A stretch of DNA of 64,000 bases, taken from Bacillus nakamurai (GTDB lineage: Bacteria; Bacillota; Bacilli; Bacillales; Bacillaceae). The notes beneath the pieces were generated by a model that saw only the letters and a list, made by a program, of their open reading frames with translations, was not told the DNA's origin and ran no database searches. Positions within the stretch are counted from its first letter, which is position 1. Each line of letters begins with the position of its first letter. The stretch lies in the NCBI RefSeq assembly GCF_001584325.1, contig NZ_LSAZ01000011.1, positions 1-64,000 of the forward strand, given 5' to 3'. The translations under genes and the position numbers were made by a program. Shown here piece by piece: positions 56,519 through 64,000 of the stretch.

Positions 56519-57505
56519 ATGCAAAACGACCATGTCGGTCAGATTTATGAACTTTTAGATAAAGCGGCTCAAGTCATCGCTGACGGCTTGCAGCTGTCAT
56601 ACATTGAAGGGCTTGCAGAAGCGGGAGAAATGTATTTTCTTGAAAAAACCGAACAGCTCCCGGTGCAAGAAAAACATGCCGAACAGCTTCAAAATCTGCT
56701 GGAAAAGGCGGATTTCAGAACGTATGAACATGAATGGGTGCGTAAAGCATTTCAGCTCGCCATCTTAAAAGGGCTGAAAGATAAATCTCATCCGAACAGG
56801 CAAATGACCCCCGATACGATCGGCCTTTTCATCAGCTACCTGATGAATAAATTCACAGGCGGCCAAAAGGGCTTGACACTTTTAGATCCCGCTTGCGGCA
56901 CCGGAAATCTCCTGCTCACAGCGGCAAATCAGCTTTCTGACAAAATGGCAAAAAGCTTCGGGATTGAAATTGATGATGTCCTGTTAAAGATTGCTTACGC
57001 TCAGGCAAACCTGCAGGAAAAAGAGATGGAGCTGTTTTGTCAGGACAGCCTTGAGCCGTTATTTATCGATCCCGTTGACACGGTGATTTGTGATTTGCCC
57101 GTCGGCTATTACCCGAATGATGAAGGAGCTGCCGCGTATGAGCTGAAAGCGGATGAAGGGCACTCATTTGCTCACCATTTGTTTATTGAACAAAGCGTCA
57201 AGCATACAAAACCGGGCGGATACTTGTTTTTTATGATACCGAACCATCTGTTTGACAGTGCTCAAAGCGATAAGCTGAAGCAGTTTTTTGCAGAAAAAGT
57301 CCATATCAACGCACTCCTTCAGCTGCCGGCTTCCATGTTTAAAGATGAGGCCCAGGCAAAAAGTATTTTAATTTTGCAGAAAAAAGGAGAAACTGCAAAG
57401 CCGCCGAAGCAAACGCTTCTGGCCAGTCTGCCTTCCTTTGCGAACAAGCAGGCCATGCGGGATATGATGGCAAAATTGGATCAATGGTTTCAAAATGAAA
57501 AATAA
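56519..57505 (+). CDS. ytxK: N6-adenine methyltransferase-fold protein YtxK
   Basis: 328-residue SAM-dependent methyltransferase of the N6_Mtase (HsdM-like) family. SAM motif I LLDPACGTGNLLLTA (about 120-134), motif IV is DLPVGYYP in place of NPPY, and a C-terminal LLQLPASMFKDEAQAKSILIL typical of HsdM. There is no restriction or specificity gene nearby, and the gene is conserved between tpx and ackA in Bacillus, so it is not part of a restriction system in view. Target unknown. AAGGAGGAA ribosome site. Confidence 0.85.
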   Translation: MQNDHVGQIYELLDKAAQVIADGLQLSYIEGLAEAGEMYFLEKTEQLPVQEKHAEQLQNLLEKADFRTYEHEWVRKAFQLAILKGLKDKSHPNRQMTPDTIGLFISYLMNKFTGGQKGLTLLDPACGTGNLLLTAANQLSDKMAKSFGIEIDDVLLKIAYAQANLQEKEMELFCQDSLEPLFIDPVDTVICDLPVGYYPNDEGAAAYELKADEGHSFAHHLFIEQSVKHTKPGGYLFFMIPNHLFDSAQSDKLKQFFAEKVHINALLQLPASMFKDEAQAKSILILQKKGETAKPPKQTLLASLPSFANKQAMRDMMAKLDQWFQNEK

Positions 57506-57515
57506 GCGATAAATA

Positions 57516-57557
57516 AACAGTTTAAGGGATGTACCCTTAAACTGTTTTGTTTTTTTA
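57516..57557 (+). terminator. Terminator after ytxK
   Basis: AAACAGTTTAAGGG-atgta-CCCTTAAACTGTTTT, perfect 14-bp stem with T-tract. Confidence 0.95.
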
Positions 57558-57670
57558 AATGAATGGAAAACATATGATCAACACAAATTAAGGAAGAAAA
57601 GAAAAAATTCTTCAGGCCGTCCGATCCATATGGCATAGCAAATATTTATCAGAAAATATCGACTTCATAT

Positions 57671-57684
57671 TGTAAGCGGTACCA
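57671..57684 (+). promoter_or_regulatory. cre site for CcpA activation of ackA
   Basis: TGTAAGCGGTACCA matches the cre consensus at 13 of 14 positions, 28 nt upstream of the TTGACA at 57712, the arrangement known for CcpA-activated ackA. The rest of the 310-nt gap 57506-57815 holds the ytxK terminator and the promoter. Confidence 0.85.
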
Positions 57685-57711
57685 AACAGGATGTTGACTT
57701 GAAATGCTGAG

Positions 57712-57740
57712 TTGACAATGTTTAAATGGAAAAGTCAGAT
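57712..57740 (+). promoter_or_regulatory. ackA promoter
   Basis: TTGACA (57712-57717) with a poor -10 around TCAGAT (57735-57740), consistent with a promoter needing an activator. Confidence 0.55.
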
Positions 57741-57815
57741 ATTTTTTGGACTCATTTAAGGGTCTGGGAAAAAAGAACGAAGTAACGAAGAAGAATTTTG
57801 ATAGGAGCGTCATTT

Positions 57816-59003
57816 ATGTCTAAAATTATTGCAATTAACGCAGGAAGCTCATCTTTAAAATTTCAGCTTTTCGAAATGCCTTCAGAACAGGTGTTAACAA
57901 AAGGTTTAGTAGAACGGATCGGTATCGCCGATAGCGTTTTCACCATCACTGTTAACGGCGAAAAAAATACAGAAGTAACAGATATTCCGGATCATGCGGT
58001 TGCAGTAAAAATGCTGCTTCACAAACTGACTGAATTCGGCATTATAAAAGATTTGAATGAAATTGACGGAATCGGCCATCGTGTCGTTCACGGCGGAGAA
58101 AAATTCAGTGATTCTGTCTTACTGACAGATGAGACAATCCGTGAAATCGAAGACATTTCAGAACTTGCGCCGCTTCACAACCCGGCTAACATCGTCGGCA
58201 TTAAAGCCTTCAAAGAAGTGCTTCCGAATGTGCCTGCAGTGGCAGTGTTTGATACGGCGTTCCACCAAACGATGCCTGAGCAGTCTTACCTGTACAGCCT
58301 GCCTTACGAATACTATGAGAAATACGGCATCCGTAAATACGGCTTTCACGGCACATCTCACAAATATGTTACACAGCGCGCTTCTGAACTTCTTGGCCGT
58401 CCGCTTGAAGATTTGCGCCTGATTTCCTGCCACCTCGGAAACGGTGCAAGTATCGCAGCCGTTGAAGGCGGAAAATCGATTGATACATCAATGGGCTTCA
58501 CACCGTTAGCCGGTGTGGCGATGGGAACACGTTCAGGAAACATCGACCCTGCTTTAATTCCGTATATTATGGAAAAAACAGATCAGACTGCTGATGAAGT
58601 ATTAAACACATTAAACAAAAAAAGCGGACTGCTTGGCGTGTCCGGTTTCTCAAGCGACCTTCGCGACATAGTCGAAGCATCTAAAGAAGGCAATGAGAGA
58701 GCGGAAATTGCGCTTGAAGTGTTCGCGAGCAGAATTCATAAATACATCGGTTCTTATGCTGCGAGAATGAGCGGTGTTGACGCGATTATTTTCACTGCCG
58801 GTATCGGTGAAAACAGCGTTGAAGTCAGAGAACGCGTACTTCGCGGCTTAGAATTCATGGGTGTTTATTGGGATCCTGCACTGAACAATGTACGCGGCGA
58901 GGAAGCGTTTATCAGCTATCCTCACTCTCCTGTAAAAGTTATGATCATTCCGACTGATGAAGAAGTCATGATCGCGCGTGACGTTGTCCGTTTAGCACAA
59001 TAA
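57816..59003 (+). CDS. ackA: Acetate kinase
   Basis: Converts acetyl phosphate and ADP to acetate and ATP in overflow metabolism. 395 residues with [44 protein letters not shown] and FTAGIGENS of the ASKHA fold. ATG 57816 follows TAGGAG; the open frame starts 6 codons earlier. Controlled from the cre site and promoter upstream. Confidence 0.97.
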   Translation: MSKIIAINAGSSSLKFQLFEMPSEQVLTKGLVERIGIADSVFTITVNGEKNTEVTDIPDHAVAVKMLLHKLTEFGIIKDLNEIDGIGHRVVHGGEKFSDSVLLTDETIREIEDISELAPLHNPANIVGIKAFKEVLPNVPAVAVFDTAFHQTMPEQSYLYSLPYEYYEKYGIRKYGFHGTSHKYVTQRASELLGRPLEDLRLISCHLGNGASIAAVEGGKSIDTSMGFTPLAGVAMGTRSGNIDPALIPYIMEKTDQTADEVLNTLNKKSGLLGVSGFSSDLRDIVEASKEGNERAEIALEVFASRIHKYIGSYAARMSGVDAIIFTAGIGENSVEVRERVLRGLEFMGVYWDPALNNVRGEEAFISYPHSPVKVMIIPTDEEVMIARDVVRLAQ

Positions 59004-59008
59004 TCATC

Positions 59009-59040
59009 AAAAAAGCACATCCTCCGGGTGTGCTTTTTTA
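59009..59040 (+). terminator. Terminator after ackA
   Basis: AAAAAGCACA-tcctccggg-TGTGCTTTTTT. Confidence 0.85.
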
Positions 59041-59102
59041 TTGAATGCCGTAACAGAAAACGTTACGATATTTTCATACATAATCGGTTAAGAGGTGAAA
59101 AC

Positions 59103-59615
59103 ATGAGCGTGCATGAACATAAACAGGAAGCTCCTGCAACCGTTCGCTGCAAGATCATTACCGTCAGCGACACGAGAACGGAAGAGACAGACAAAAGCGG
59201 GCGTATGATGATGGATTTGCTCAAAGCGGCAGGATTGGAAACGGTCGCTTATGAAATCGTAAAAGACGAGAAAGATGAATTGCAAAAAGCCGTTTTATCC
59301 GGCTGTATGGATGAATATACAGATGCGGTGCTGCTGAACGGAGGGACAGGCATTGCAAAAAGGGATGTCACAATCGAAGCGGTCACGCCGCTGTTTTCAA
59401 AAGAACTTCCCGGCTTCGGCGAGCTGTTCCGGATGCTGAGTTATACAGAGGATATCGGCTCGGCCGCCATTCTGTCCAGAGCGGCCGCGGGAGTTATTCA
59501 TAACACCGCAGTCTTCTGCACGCCGGGCTCTTCCGGCGCCGTGAGGCTTGCAATGAATAAGCTGATTATCCCCGAATTGCCCCACGTTATCAGAGAGATT
59601 CAAAAAGACTTATAA
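59103..59615 (+). CDS. moaB: Molybdenum cofactor biosynthesis protein MoaB
   Basis: MogA/MoaB family, 170 residues, predicted to adenylylate molybdopterin for metal insertion. Motifs: ITVSDTRTEETDKSGRMM, LLNGGTGIAKRD and LPGFGELFRMLSY, all standard. ATG 59103 with AGAGGTG; the frame opens at 59028 inside the preceding terminator. Unlinked from other moa genes. Confidence 0.92.
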   Translation: MSVHEHKQEAPATVRCKIITVSDTRTEETDKSGRMMMDLLKAAGLETVAYEIVKDEKDELQKAVLSGCMDEYTDAVLLNGGTGIAKRDVTIEAVTPLFSKELPGFGELFRMLSYTEDIGSAAILSRAAAGVIHNTAVFCTPGSSGAVRLAMNKLIIPELPHVIREIQKDL

Positions 59616-59633
59616 ATCAATAAAGAAGGCTGT

Positions 59634-59668
59634 GCTTCACTCATAAAAATGGGTGAAGTTTTTTTTAT
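59634..59668 (+). terminator. Terminator after moaB
   Basis: CTTCACTCA-taaaaa-TGGGTGAAG followed by TTTTTTTT. Confidence 0.85.
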
Positions 59669-59716
59669 AAAAAGCTTGAAAAAACAGAATTTACTTGTTA
59701 CAGTGTATACATACAA

Positions 59717-59734
59717 AATGCATTTTTATTAATT
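59717..59734. promoter_or_regulatory. ARG box upstream of argG
   Basis: Reverse complement AATTAATAAAAATGCATT fits the AhrC box CATGAATAAAAATKCAAK at about 14 of 18 positions; arginine-dependent repression of argGH is expected. Confidence 0.7.
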
Positions 59735-59767
59735 TAAACTAATTTTTATACAAAAGGAGCTTTTAAC

Positions 59768-60979
59768 ATGGCAGATCAAAAAAAAGTTGTATTGGCATAT
59801 TCAGGAGGGCTTGATACCTCTGTAGCGATAAAATGGCTTCAAGAGCAGGGATACGATGTTGTAGCTTGCTGCTTAGATGTAGGTGAAGGAAAGGATTTGG
59901 CATTTGTTCAGCAAAAAGCGCTGGAAGTAGGCGCGTCAAACTCATACGTTATTGATGCAAAAGAAGAATTCGCTCAAGATTACGCGCTCATTTCTATGCA
60001 GGCTCACACGATGTACGAAGGGAAATATCCGCTCGTATCTGCCTTATCCCGCCCGTTAATCGCGAAAAAACTCGTCGAAGTGGCGGAAAAAGAAAACGCA
60101 GTGGCGGTAGCGCACGGCTGCACGGGTAAAGGAAACGATCAGGTCCGTTTTGAAGTATCCATTAAATCATTAAATCCTGATCTGGAAGTCATTGCTCCGG
60201 TTCGTGAGTGGCAATGGTCGCGTGAAGAGGAAATTGAATACGCTGCAAGCCGCGGGATTCCGATTCCGATCAATCTTGACAGCCCTTATTCGATTGACCA
60301 GAACCTATGGGGCCGCGCCAATGAGTGCGGGATATTAGAAGATCCGTGGGCGGCGCCGCCTGAAGGGGCATACGACCTGACAGCGCCTCTTGAAAACACA
60401 CCGGATGTTCCGGAGGTCATTGAAATCGCGTTTAAAGCAGGTGTTCCCGTCTCAATCGACGGCGTGTCCTATCCGCTTTCCGACTTGATTCTTAAGCTGA
60501 ATGAGACAGCCGGTAAACACGGTATCGGACGTATCGACCATGTGGAAAACCGCCTTGTCGGCATTAAGTCCCGTGAAGTATACGAGTGCCCGGGCGCCAT
60601 GACGCTGATTACGGCGCACAAAGAGCTTGAGGATTTGACGCTGGTCAAAGAAGTGGCCCATTTCAAACCGGCAATCGAACAAAAACTGTCTGAAATCATC
60701 TACAACGGTTTATGGTTCTCACCGTTAAAAGACGCGCTGCTTGCTTTCTTAAAAGAAACACAAAAACATGTCACAGGCGTTGTGCGTGTCAAGCTGTTTA
60801 AAGGCCACGCCATTGTAGAAGGGCGTAAGTCGGAATTTTCTCTGTATGATGAAAAGCTTGCCACATATACAAAAGACGATGCCTTTGACCATCACGCAGC
60901 AATCGGCTTTATCGAGCTTTGGGGACTGCCGACCAAAGTGAACAGCATCGTAAATAAGAAGGAGCAGATTAAAGCATGA
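59768..60979 (+). CDS. argG: Argininosuccinate synthase
   Basis: Joins citrulline and aspartate with ATP in arginine synthesis. 403 residues, N-terminal PP-loop [12 protein letters not shown], then [12 protein letters not shown] and [20 protein letters not shown] ribosome site, ARG box upstream, and the stop overlaps argH by 4 nt. Confidence 0.97.
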   Translation: MADQKKVVLAYSGGLDTSVAIKWLQEQGYDVVACCLDVGEGKDLAFVQQKALEVGASNSYVIDAKEEFAQDYALISMQAHTMYEGKYPLVSALSRPLIAKKLVEVAEKENAVAVAHGCTGKGNDQVRFEVSIKSLNPDLEVIAPVREWQWSREEEIEYAASRGIPIPINLDSPYSIDQNLWGRANECGILEDPWAAPPEGAYDLTAPLENTPDVPEVIEIAFKAGVPVSIDGVSYPLSDLILKLNETAGKHGIGRIDHVENRLVGIKSREVYECPGAMTLITAHKELEDLTLVKEVAHFKPAIEQKLSEIIYNGLWFSPLKDALLAFLKETQKHVTGVVRVKLFKGHAIVEGRKSEFSLYDEKLATYTKDDAFDHHAAIGFIELWGLPTKVNSIVNKKEQIKA

Positions 60980-62352
60980 AAAAGCTTTGGGGAGGCCGGT
61001 TTCAAAAAACACCGGAAAAATGGGTCGATGAGTTCGGCGCGTCTATCACATTCGACCAAAACCTAGTCAGAGAGGATATTACAGGGTCTCTCGCCCATGC
61101 GGCAATGCTGAAAAAATGCGGCATCCTGACGGAAGAAGAAGAAAGCATAATCCGTGAAGGGCTGCAAACGCTCCTGCAAAAAGCAGAAGATGAGACGCTG
61201 GAATTCTCAGTTGATTATGAGGATATCCATTTAAATATTGAAAAAATGCTGATCGATGAAATCGGACCGCTCGGCGGCAAGCTTCATACCGGAAGAAGCC
61301 GGAATGACCAGGTGGCGACAGATATGCATTTATACTTGAAAAATCATGTCTCTCACATCATCGGGCTGATCGAACAATTCCAGCACGCGCTGATTGAAAA
61401 AGCAGAAGCCAATATTGAGACGATTCTGCCGGGTTACACGCATTTGCAGCGCGCCCAGCCGATTTCATTCGCCCATCATCTGCTTGCTTATTTTTGGATG
61501 CTGGAACGGGATAAAGAGCGATTCCGCGATTCCATGAAGCGGATTAACAAATCGCCGCTCGGCTGCGGGGCCCTTGCCGGAACCACGTTTCCGATTGACC
61601 GCACCTATTCAGCGGAGCTTCTCGGATTTGATTCCATTTACGAAAACAGCTTGGATGGCGTCAGTGACAGAGACTTCATTTTAGAGTTTTTAAGCAGCAG
61701 CAGCATGCTGATGATGCATCTTTCCCGCTTCTCTGAAGAAATCATCCTCTGGTGCTCACAGGAATTTAAATTCATCGAGCTGGATGATACGTACGCGACG
61801 GGCAGCAGCATGATGCCTCAAAAGAAAAACCCTGACATGGCGGAGCTGATCCGCGGAAAAACAGGCCGTGTTTACGGCGATATGATGGGGCTGTTTACAA
61901 TCATGAAAGGACTGCCGCTCGCTTACAACAAAGATTTGCAGGAAGACAAGGAAGGCATGTTTGATACTGTGAAAACAGTCGAAGGAAGCCTTCAGATTTT
62001 CACAGGCATGATTCAAACGATGACTGTGAACAAAGACACGATGAAACAGGCAACGAAACAAGACTTTTCAAACGCGACTGAACTTGCGGACTATTTAGCG
62101 AAAAAGGGCATGCCGTTCAGGGAAGCTCATGAAGTGGTCGGAAAGCTTGTGTACACCTGCATTGAAAAAGGCATCTATTTAAGCGACATGGCGTTTGAAG
62201 ATTTCCTTCAGGCCAGCAGTCTCTTTGAGGAGGATATTTACACTGTTCTCGATCCTTACCATGCAGTGGAAAAAAGAATGAGCGCCGGCGGAACGGGCTT
62301 TCAACAGGTAGAGCAGGCACTCGTAAAAGCAAAAGCTTGCGCAGGTTGTTAA
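60976..62352 (+). CDS. argH: Argininosuccinate lyase
   Basis: Releases arginine and fumarate. 458 residues, fumarase/aspartase superfamily with the signature [25 protein letters not shown] and TYLQR-equivalent [20 protein letters not shown] overlap with argG indicates coupling. The C-terminus is a few residues shorter than in B. subtilis. Confidence 0.96.
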   Translation: MKKLWGGRFQKTPEKWVDEFGASITFDQNLVREDITGSLAHAAMLKKCGILTEEEESIIREGLQTLLQKAEDETLEFSVDYEDIHLNIEKMLIDEIGPLGGKLHTGRSRNDQVATDMHLYLKNHVSHIIGLIEQFQHALIEKAEANIETILPGYTHLQRAQPISFAHHLLAYFWMLERDKERFRDSMKRINKSPLGCGALAGTTFPIDRTYSAELLGFDSIYENSLDGVSDRDFILEFLSSSSMLMMHLSRFSEEIILWCSQEFKFIELDDTYATGSSMMPQKKNPDMAELIRGKTGRVYGDMMGLFTIMKGLPLAYNKDLQEDKEGMFDTVKTVEGSLQIFTGMIQTMTVNKDTMKQATKQDFSNATELADYLAKKGMPFREAHEVVGKLVYTCIEKGIYLSDMAFEDFLQASSLFEEDIYTVLDPYHAVEKRMSAGGTGFQQVEQALVKAKACAGC

Positions 62353-62425
62353 TATGTTAAAATTTCCTTCATAATTTCCCGTCATACAAGACACCCTACA
62401 TCTATACTGATGGGAGGTAGAAGGC

Positions 62426-62557
62426 ATGCGCAAAGAACAAGAACGTTATATTTATGATGAAAAAGAAAGCGAAGAAACGGCCCGGCTCATTTCAGAGGCA
62501 TACCAAAGCGGTTATGTCGGAATGGAGGAAGCCGCCGCTTCGCCTTCTGAAGATTAA
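62426..62557 (+). CDS. ytzD: Small protein YtzD, 43 aa
   Basis: Short acidic protein starting MRKEQERYIYDEKESEETAR and ending EAAASPSED. ATG 62426 has GGGAGGTAGAAGGC upstream and the stop is followed by a terminator, so it is a real gene at the end of the argGH unit, as in B. subtilis. No membrane segment; function unknown. Confidence 0.8.
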   Translation: MRKEQERYIYDEKESEETARLISEAYQSGYVGMEEAAASPSED

Positions 62558-62584
62558 GCTGTCTGGACAGACGGCTTTTTTTTC
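62555..62584 (+). terminator. Terminator of argGH-ytzD
   Basis: AAGCTGTCTG-gac-AGACGGCTTTTTTTT. Confidence 0.8.
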
Positions 62585-62688
62585 GTCCAAGTGAAGTGCA
62601 AAAAAGTGATATTGCCGCCTGTTTATAGTAAAGTAGAGGGAGAAATGACTTAATGGAAGCGGCGACGTTGCCTGGGGAGGGTATTCAT

Positions 62689-63456
62689 GTGCGACATGCT
62701 TTAATTACTGCCGGTACAAAGGGATTAGGCCGGAAAGTGACTGAAATGCTGCTGGAAAAAGGCTTCTCCGTCACGGTGAATTACAGACAGGACGAAGAAG
62801 CAGTCGCTTGTCTGAAGGCTGATTATCCCCAGTGCCATGACAGACTGCAATTCGTAAAGGGTGATGTCACCCGAAAGGATGATCTGATGCGGATTGCCGA
62901 TGCAGCCCTTCAGCGGTTTGGGAGGATTGACATCCTTATAAACAATGCCGGGCCGTACATATTTGAGCGAAAAAAGCTTGCCGATTACTCAGATGAGGAA
63001 TGGTACGGCATGCTGGAAGGAAATTTAAGCGCTGTTTTTCATTTGTTTAAAGCGGTCATTCCCGTTATGAGAAAACAGCGGTTCGGCCGGATTATTACAT
63101 ACGGCTTCCAAGGGGCTGCCCATGCGCCCGGCTGGCTTCACCGATCCGCTTTCGGAGCTGCAAAGGTCGGCTTAGCTTCGCTGACCAAAACCATTGCGAT
63201 TGAAGAGGCTGAATCCGGTATTACGGCCAACATGGTCTGTCCGGGTGATATCGTAGGGGACATGAAGGAAGCATCCATAGAGGAAGCGAGACTGAAAATC
63301 GGCAAGGAAAATACGCCGATAGGAAGATCCGGAACCGGGGAAGATATTGCGAGAATCATCGCATTTTTATGTGAGGAAGACTCCGATCTTATAACCGGAA
63401 CCGTCATTGAAGCCACAGGGGGGCTTAATGTGATTAACAGGCATCAATCCTTGTAA
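62689..63456 (+). CDS. ytkK: SDR-family protein YtkK lacking the canonical catalytic Ser and Tyr
   Basis: 255-residue Rossmann-fold short-chain dehydrogenase/reductase family member. Cofactor loop TAGTKGLG (7-14), GDVTRKDDL and INNAGPY (86-90) are standard. But the catalytic YxxxK is F155-G-A-A-K159, and the catalytic serine position reads ITYGFQGA without Ser. It may therefore bind NADP(H) without normal reductase chemistry, or use other residues. GTG start 62689 follows GGGAGGG; the frame extends to 62653. B. subtilis has an orthologue here between ytzD and ytkL. Confidence 0.85.
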   Translation: MRHALITAGTKGLGRKVTEMLLEKGFSVTVNYRQDEEAVACLKADYPQCHDRLQFVKGDVTRKDDLMRIADAALQRFGRIDILINNAGPYIFERKKLADYSDEEWYGMLEGNLSAVFHLFKAVIPVMRKQRFGRIITYGFQGAAHAPGWLHRSAFGAAKVGLASLTKTIAIEEAESGITANMVCPGDIVGDMKEASIEEARLKIGKENTPIGRSGTGEDIARIIAFLCEEDSDLITGTVIEATGGLNVINRHQSL

Positions 63457-63519
63457 GTTTTTCGGCTTGTCAAAAAGGGAACTTGATAAACACAAAATTT
63501 TTAATGAGGTGAAAAACCG

Positions 63520-64000
63520 ATGAAAGTGACGTATTACGGACATTCTGTCATTCATGTGGAAACAAAAACGCATAACATTATTTTCGATCCGTTTTTAACC
63601 GGAAACAGCCTGACTGACCTGAAGCCGGAAGAGGTCAAAGCGGATGTGATCCTGCTCACTCACGGGCACAATGACCATGTCGGAGATACAGAGCAAATTG
63701 CCAAACAAAATGATGCGCTTGTCATCGCACCGAACGAGCTGGCTGTTTATCTCGGCTTTAAGGGTTTAAATGTTCATCCGATGCATATCGGCGGCTCGCG
63801 CCAATTTGATTTCGGCAAAGTTAAACTGACGCAGGCGTTCCACGGATCAGCCGTCACTGATGAAGAAAATAAAACCATCACATACACGGGAATGCCATCG
63901 GGAATTTTATTGACAATCGACGGAAAAACCATTTTCCACGCCGGTGATACGGCGCTGTTCTCCGATATGAAATTGATCGGGGAATTAAACCACATTGATC
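63520..64000 (+). CDS. ytkL: Metal-dependent hydrolase YtkL (UPF0173), 3' end outside window
   Basis: Metallo-beta-lactamase-fold hydrolase; the first 160 residues are in the window. Metal motif [12 protein letters not shown] (about 44-55), [10 protein letters not shown], and a third ligand in [15 protein letters not shown] 63520 after GAGGTGAAAA. About 226 residues would be normal, so roughly 66 are missing beyond the edge. Role unknown. Confidence 0.88.
   Translation, partial: MKVTYYGHSVIHVETKTHNIIFDPFLTGNSLTDLKPEEVKADVILLTHGHNDHVGDTEQIAKQNDALVIAPNELAVYLGFKGLNVHPMHIGGSRQFDFGKVKLTQAFHGSAVTDEENKTITYTGMPSGILLTIDGKTIFHAGDTALFSDMKLIGELNHID

Noticed and set aside
56519-57505. ytxK as part of a restriction-modification or BREX-type defence locus
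   Set aside because: The methyltransferase-fold gene stands alone between tpx and ackA with no specificity, nuclease or ATPase gene, as in other Bacillus genomes.

Overview
The window looks like the chromosome of a Bacillus of the B. subtilis group, most likely B. velezensis/B. amyloliquefaciens. Nearly every gene has a recognisable B. subtilis counterpart (the yti-ytk, acu, tyrS, rpsD, ezrA, ackA and argGH neighbourhoods, read backwards), but protein divergence and accessory genes point away from strain 168. The species call is an inference from remembered protein sequences. No tRNA, rRNA, CRISPR array, insertion sequence or intact prophage was seen.

Layout. 0-9.5 kb: purine permease pbuO, peptidase ytjP, cysteine-synthase-like ytkP, RNA phosphodiesterase thpR, ytlQ, lipid kinase ytlR, ytmP, ytzH, tRNA methyltransferase trmB and lactonase ytnP. 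9.5-25 kb: malic enzyme malS, ytzB, ytoP, a 5'-truncated ytoQ, ytpP-ytpQ-ytpR, DNA translocase sftA, murC, the stress operon ytxG-ytxH-brxC (SigB promoter visible), aroA, ccpA, and the sodium stator genes motP-motS. 25-31 kb: acuABC, divergent from acsA across CcpA sites, form an acetylation switch for acetyl-CoA synthetase; then the T-box-controlled tyrS.

31-37.8 kb is an accessory island between tyrS and rpsD. It holds azlCD with a TrmB-type regulator and its palindromic operator, a cation efflux gene, a small coiled-coil gene behind a direct-repeat operator candidate, gene remnants (alaX, an unknown frameshifted fragment, a possible Phr peptide), satA, a CotG-like spore-coat gene of R-S/T-H triplets under a good SigK promoter, and an SGNH hydrolase. 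This is the most unusual part of the window.

37.8-64 kb returns to the core backbone: rpsD with its leader, diguanylate cyclase dgcP, free-Met sulfoxide reductase ytsP, refZ, hisJ, ezrA, braB, cysteine desulfurase nifZ with thiI (4-thiouridine/thiamine sulfur), sspA (SigG promoter), ytcI, ytcJ, nadK2, sppA with its inhibitor gene sppI, ytfI-ytfJ, tpx, ytxK, ackA (cre site), moaB, argG-argH-ytzD (ARG box), the SDR gene ytkK and the start of ytkL, which runs off the end.
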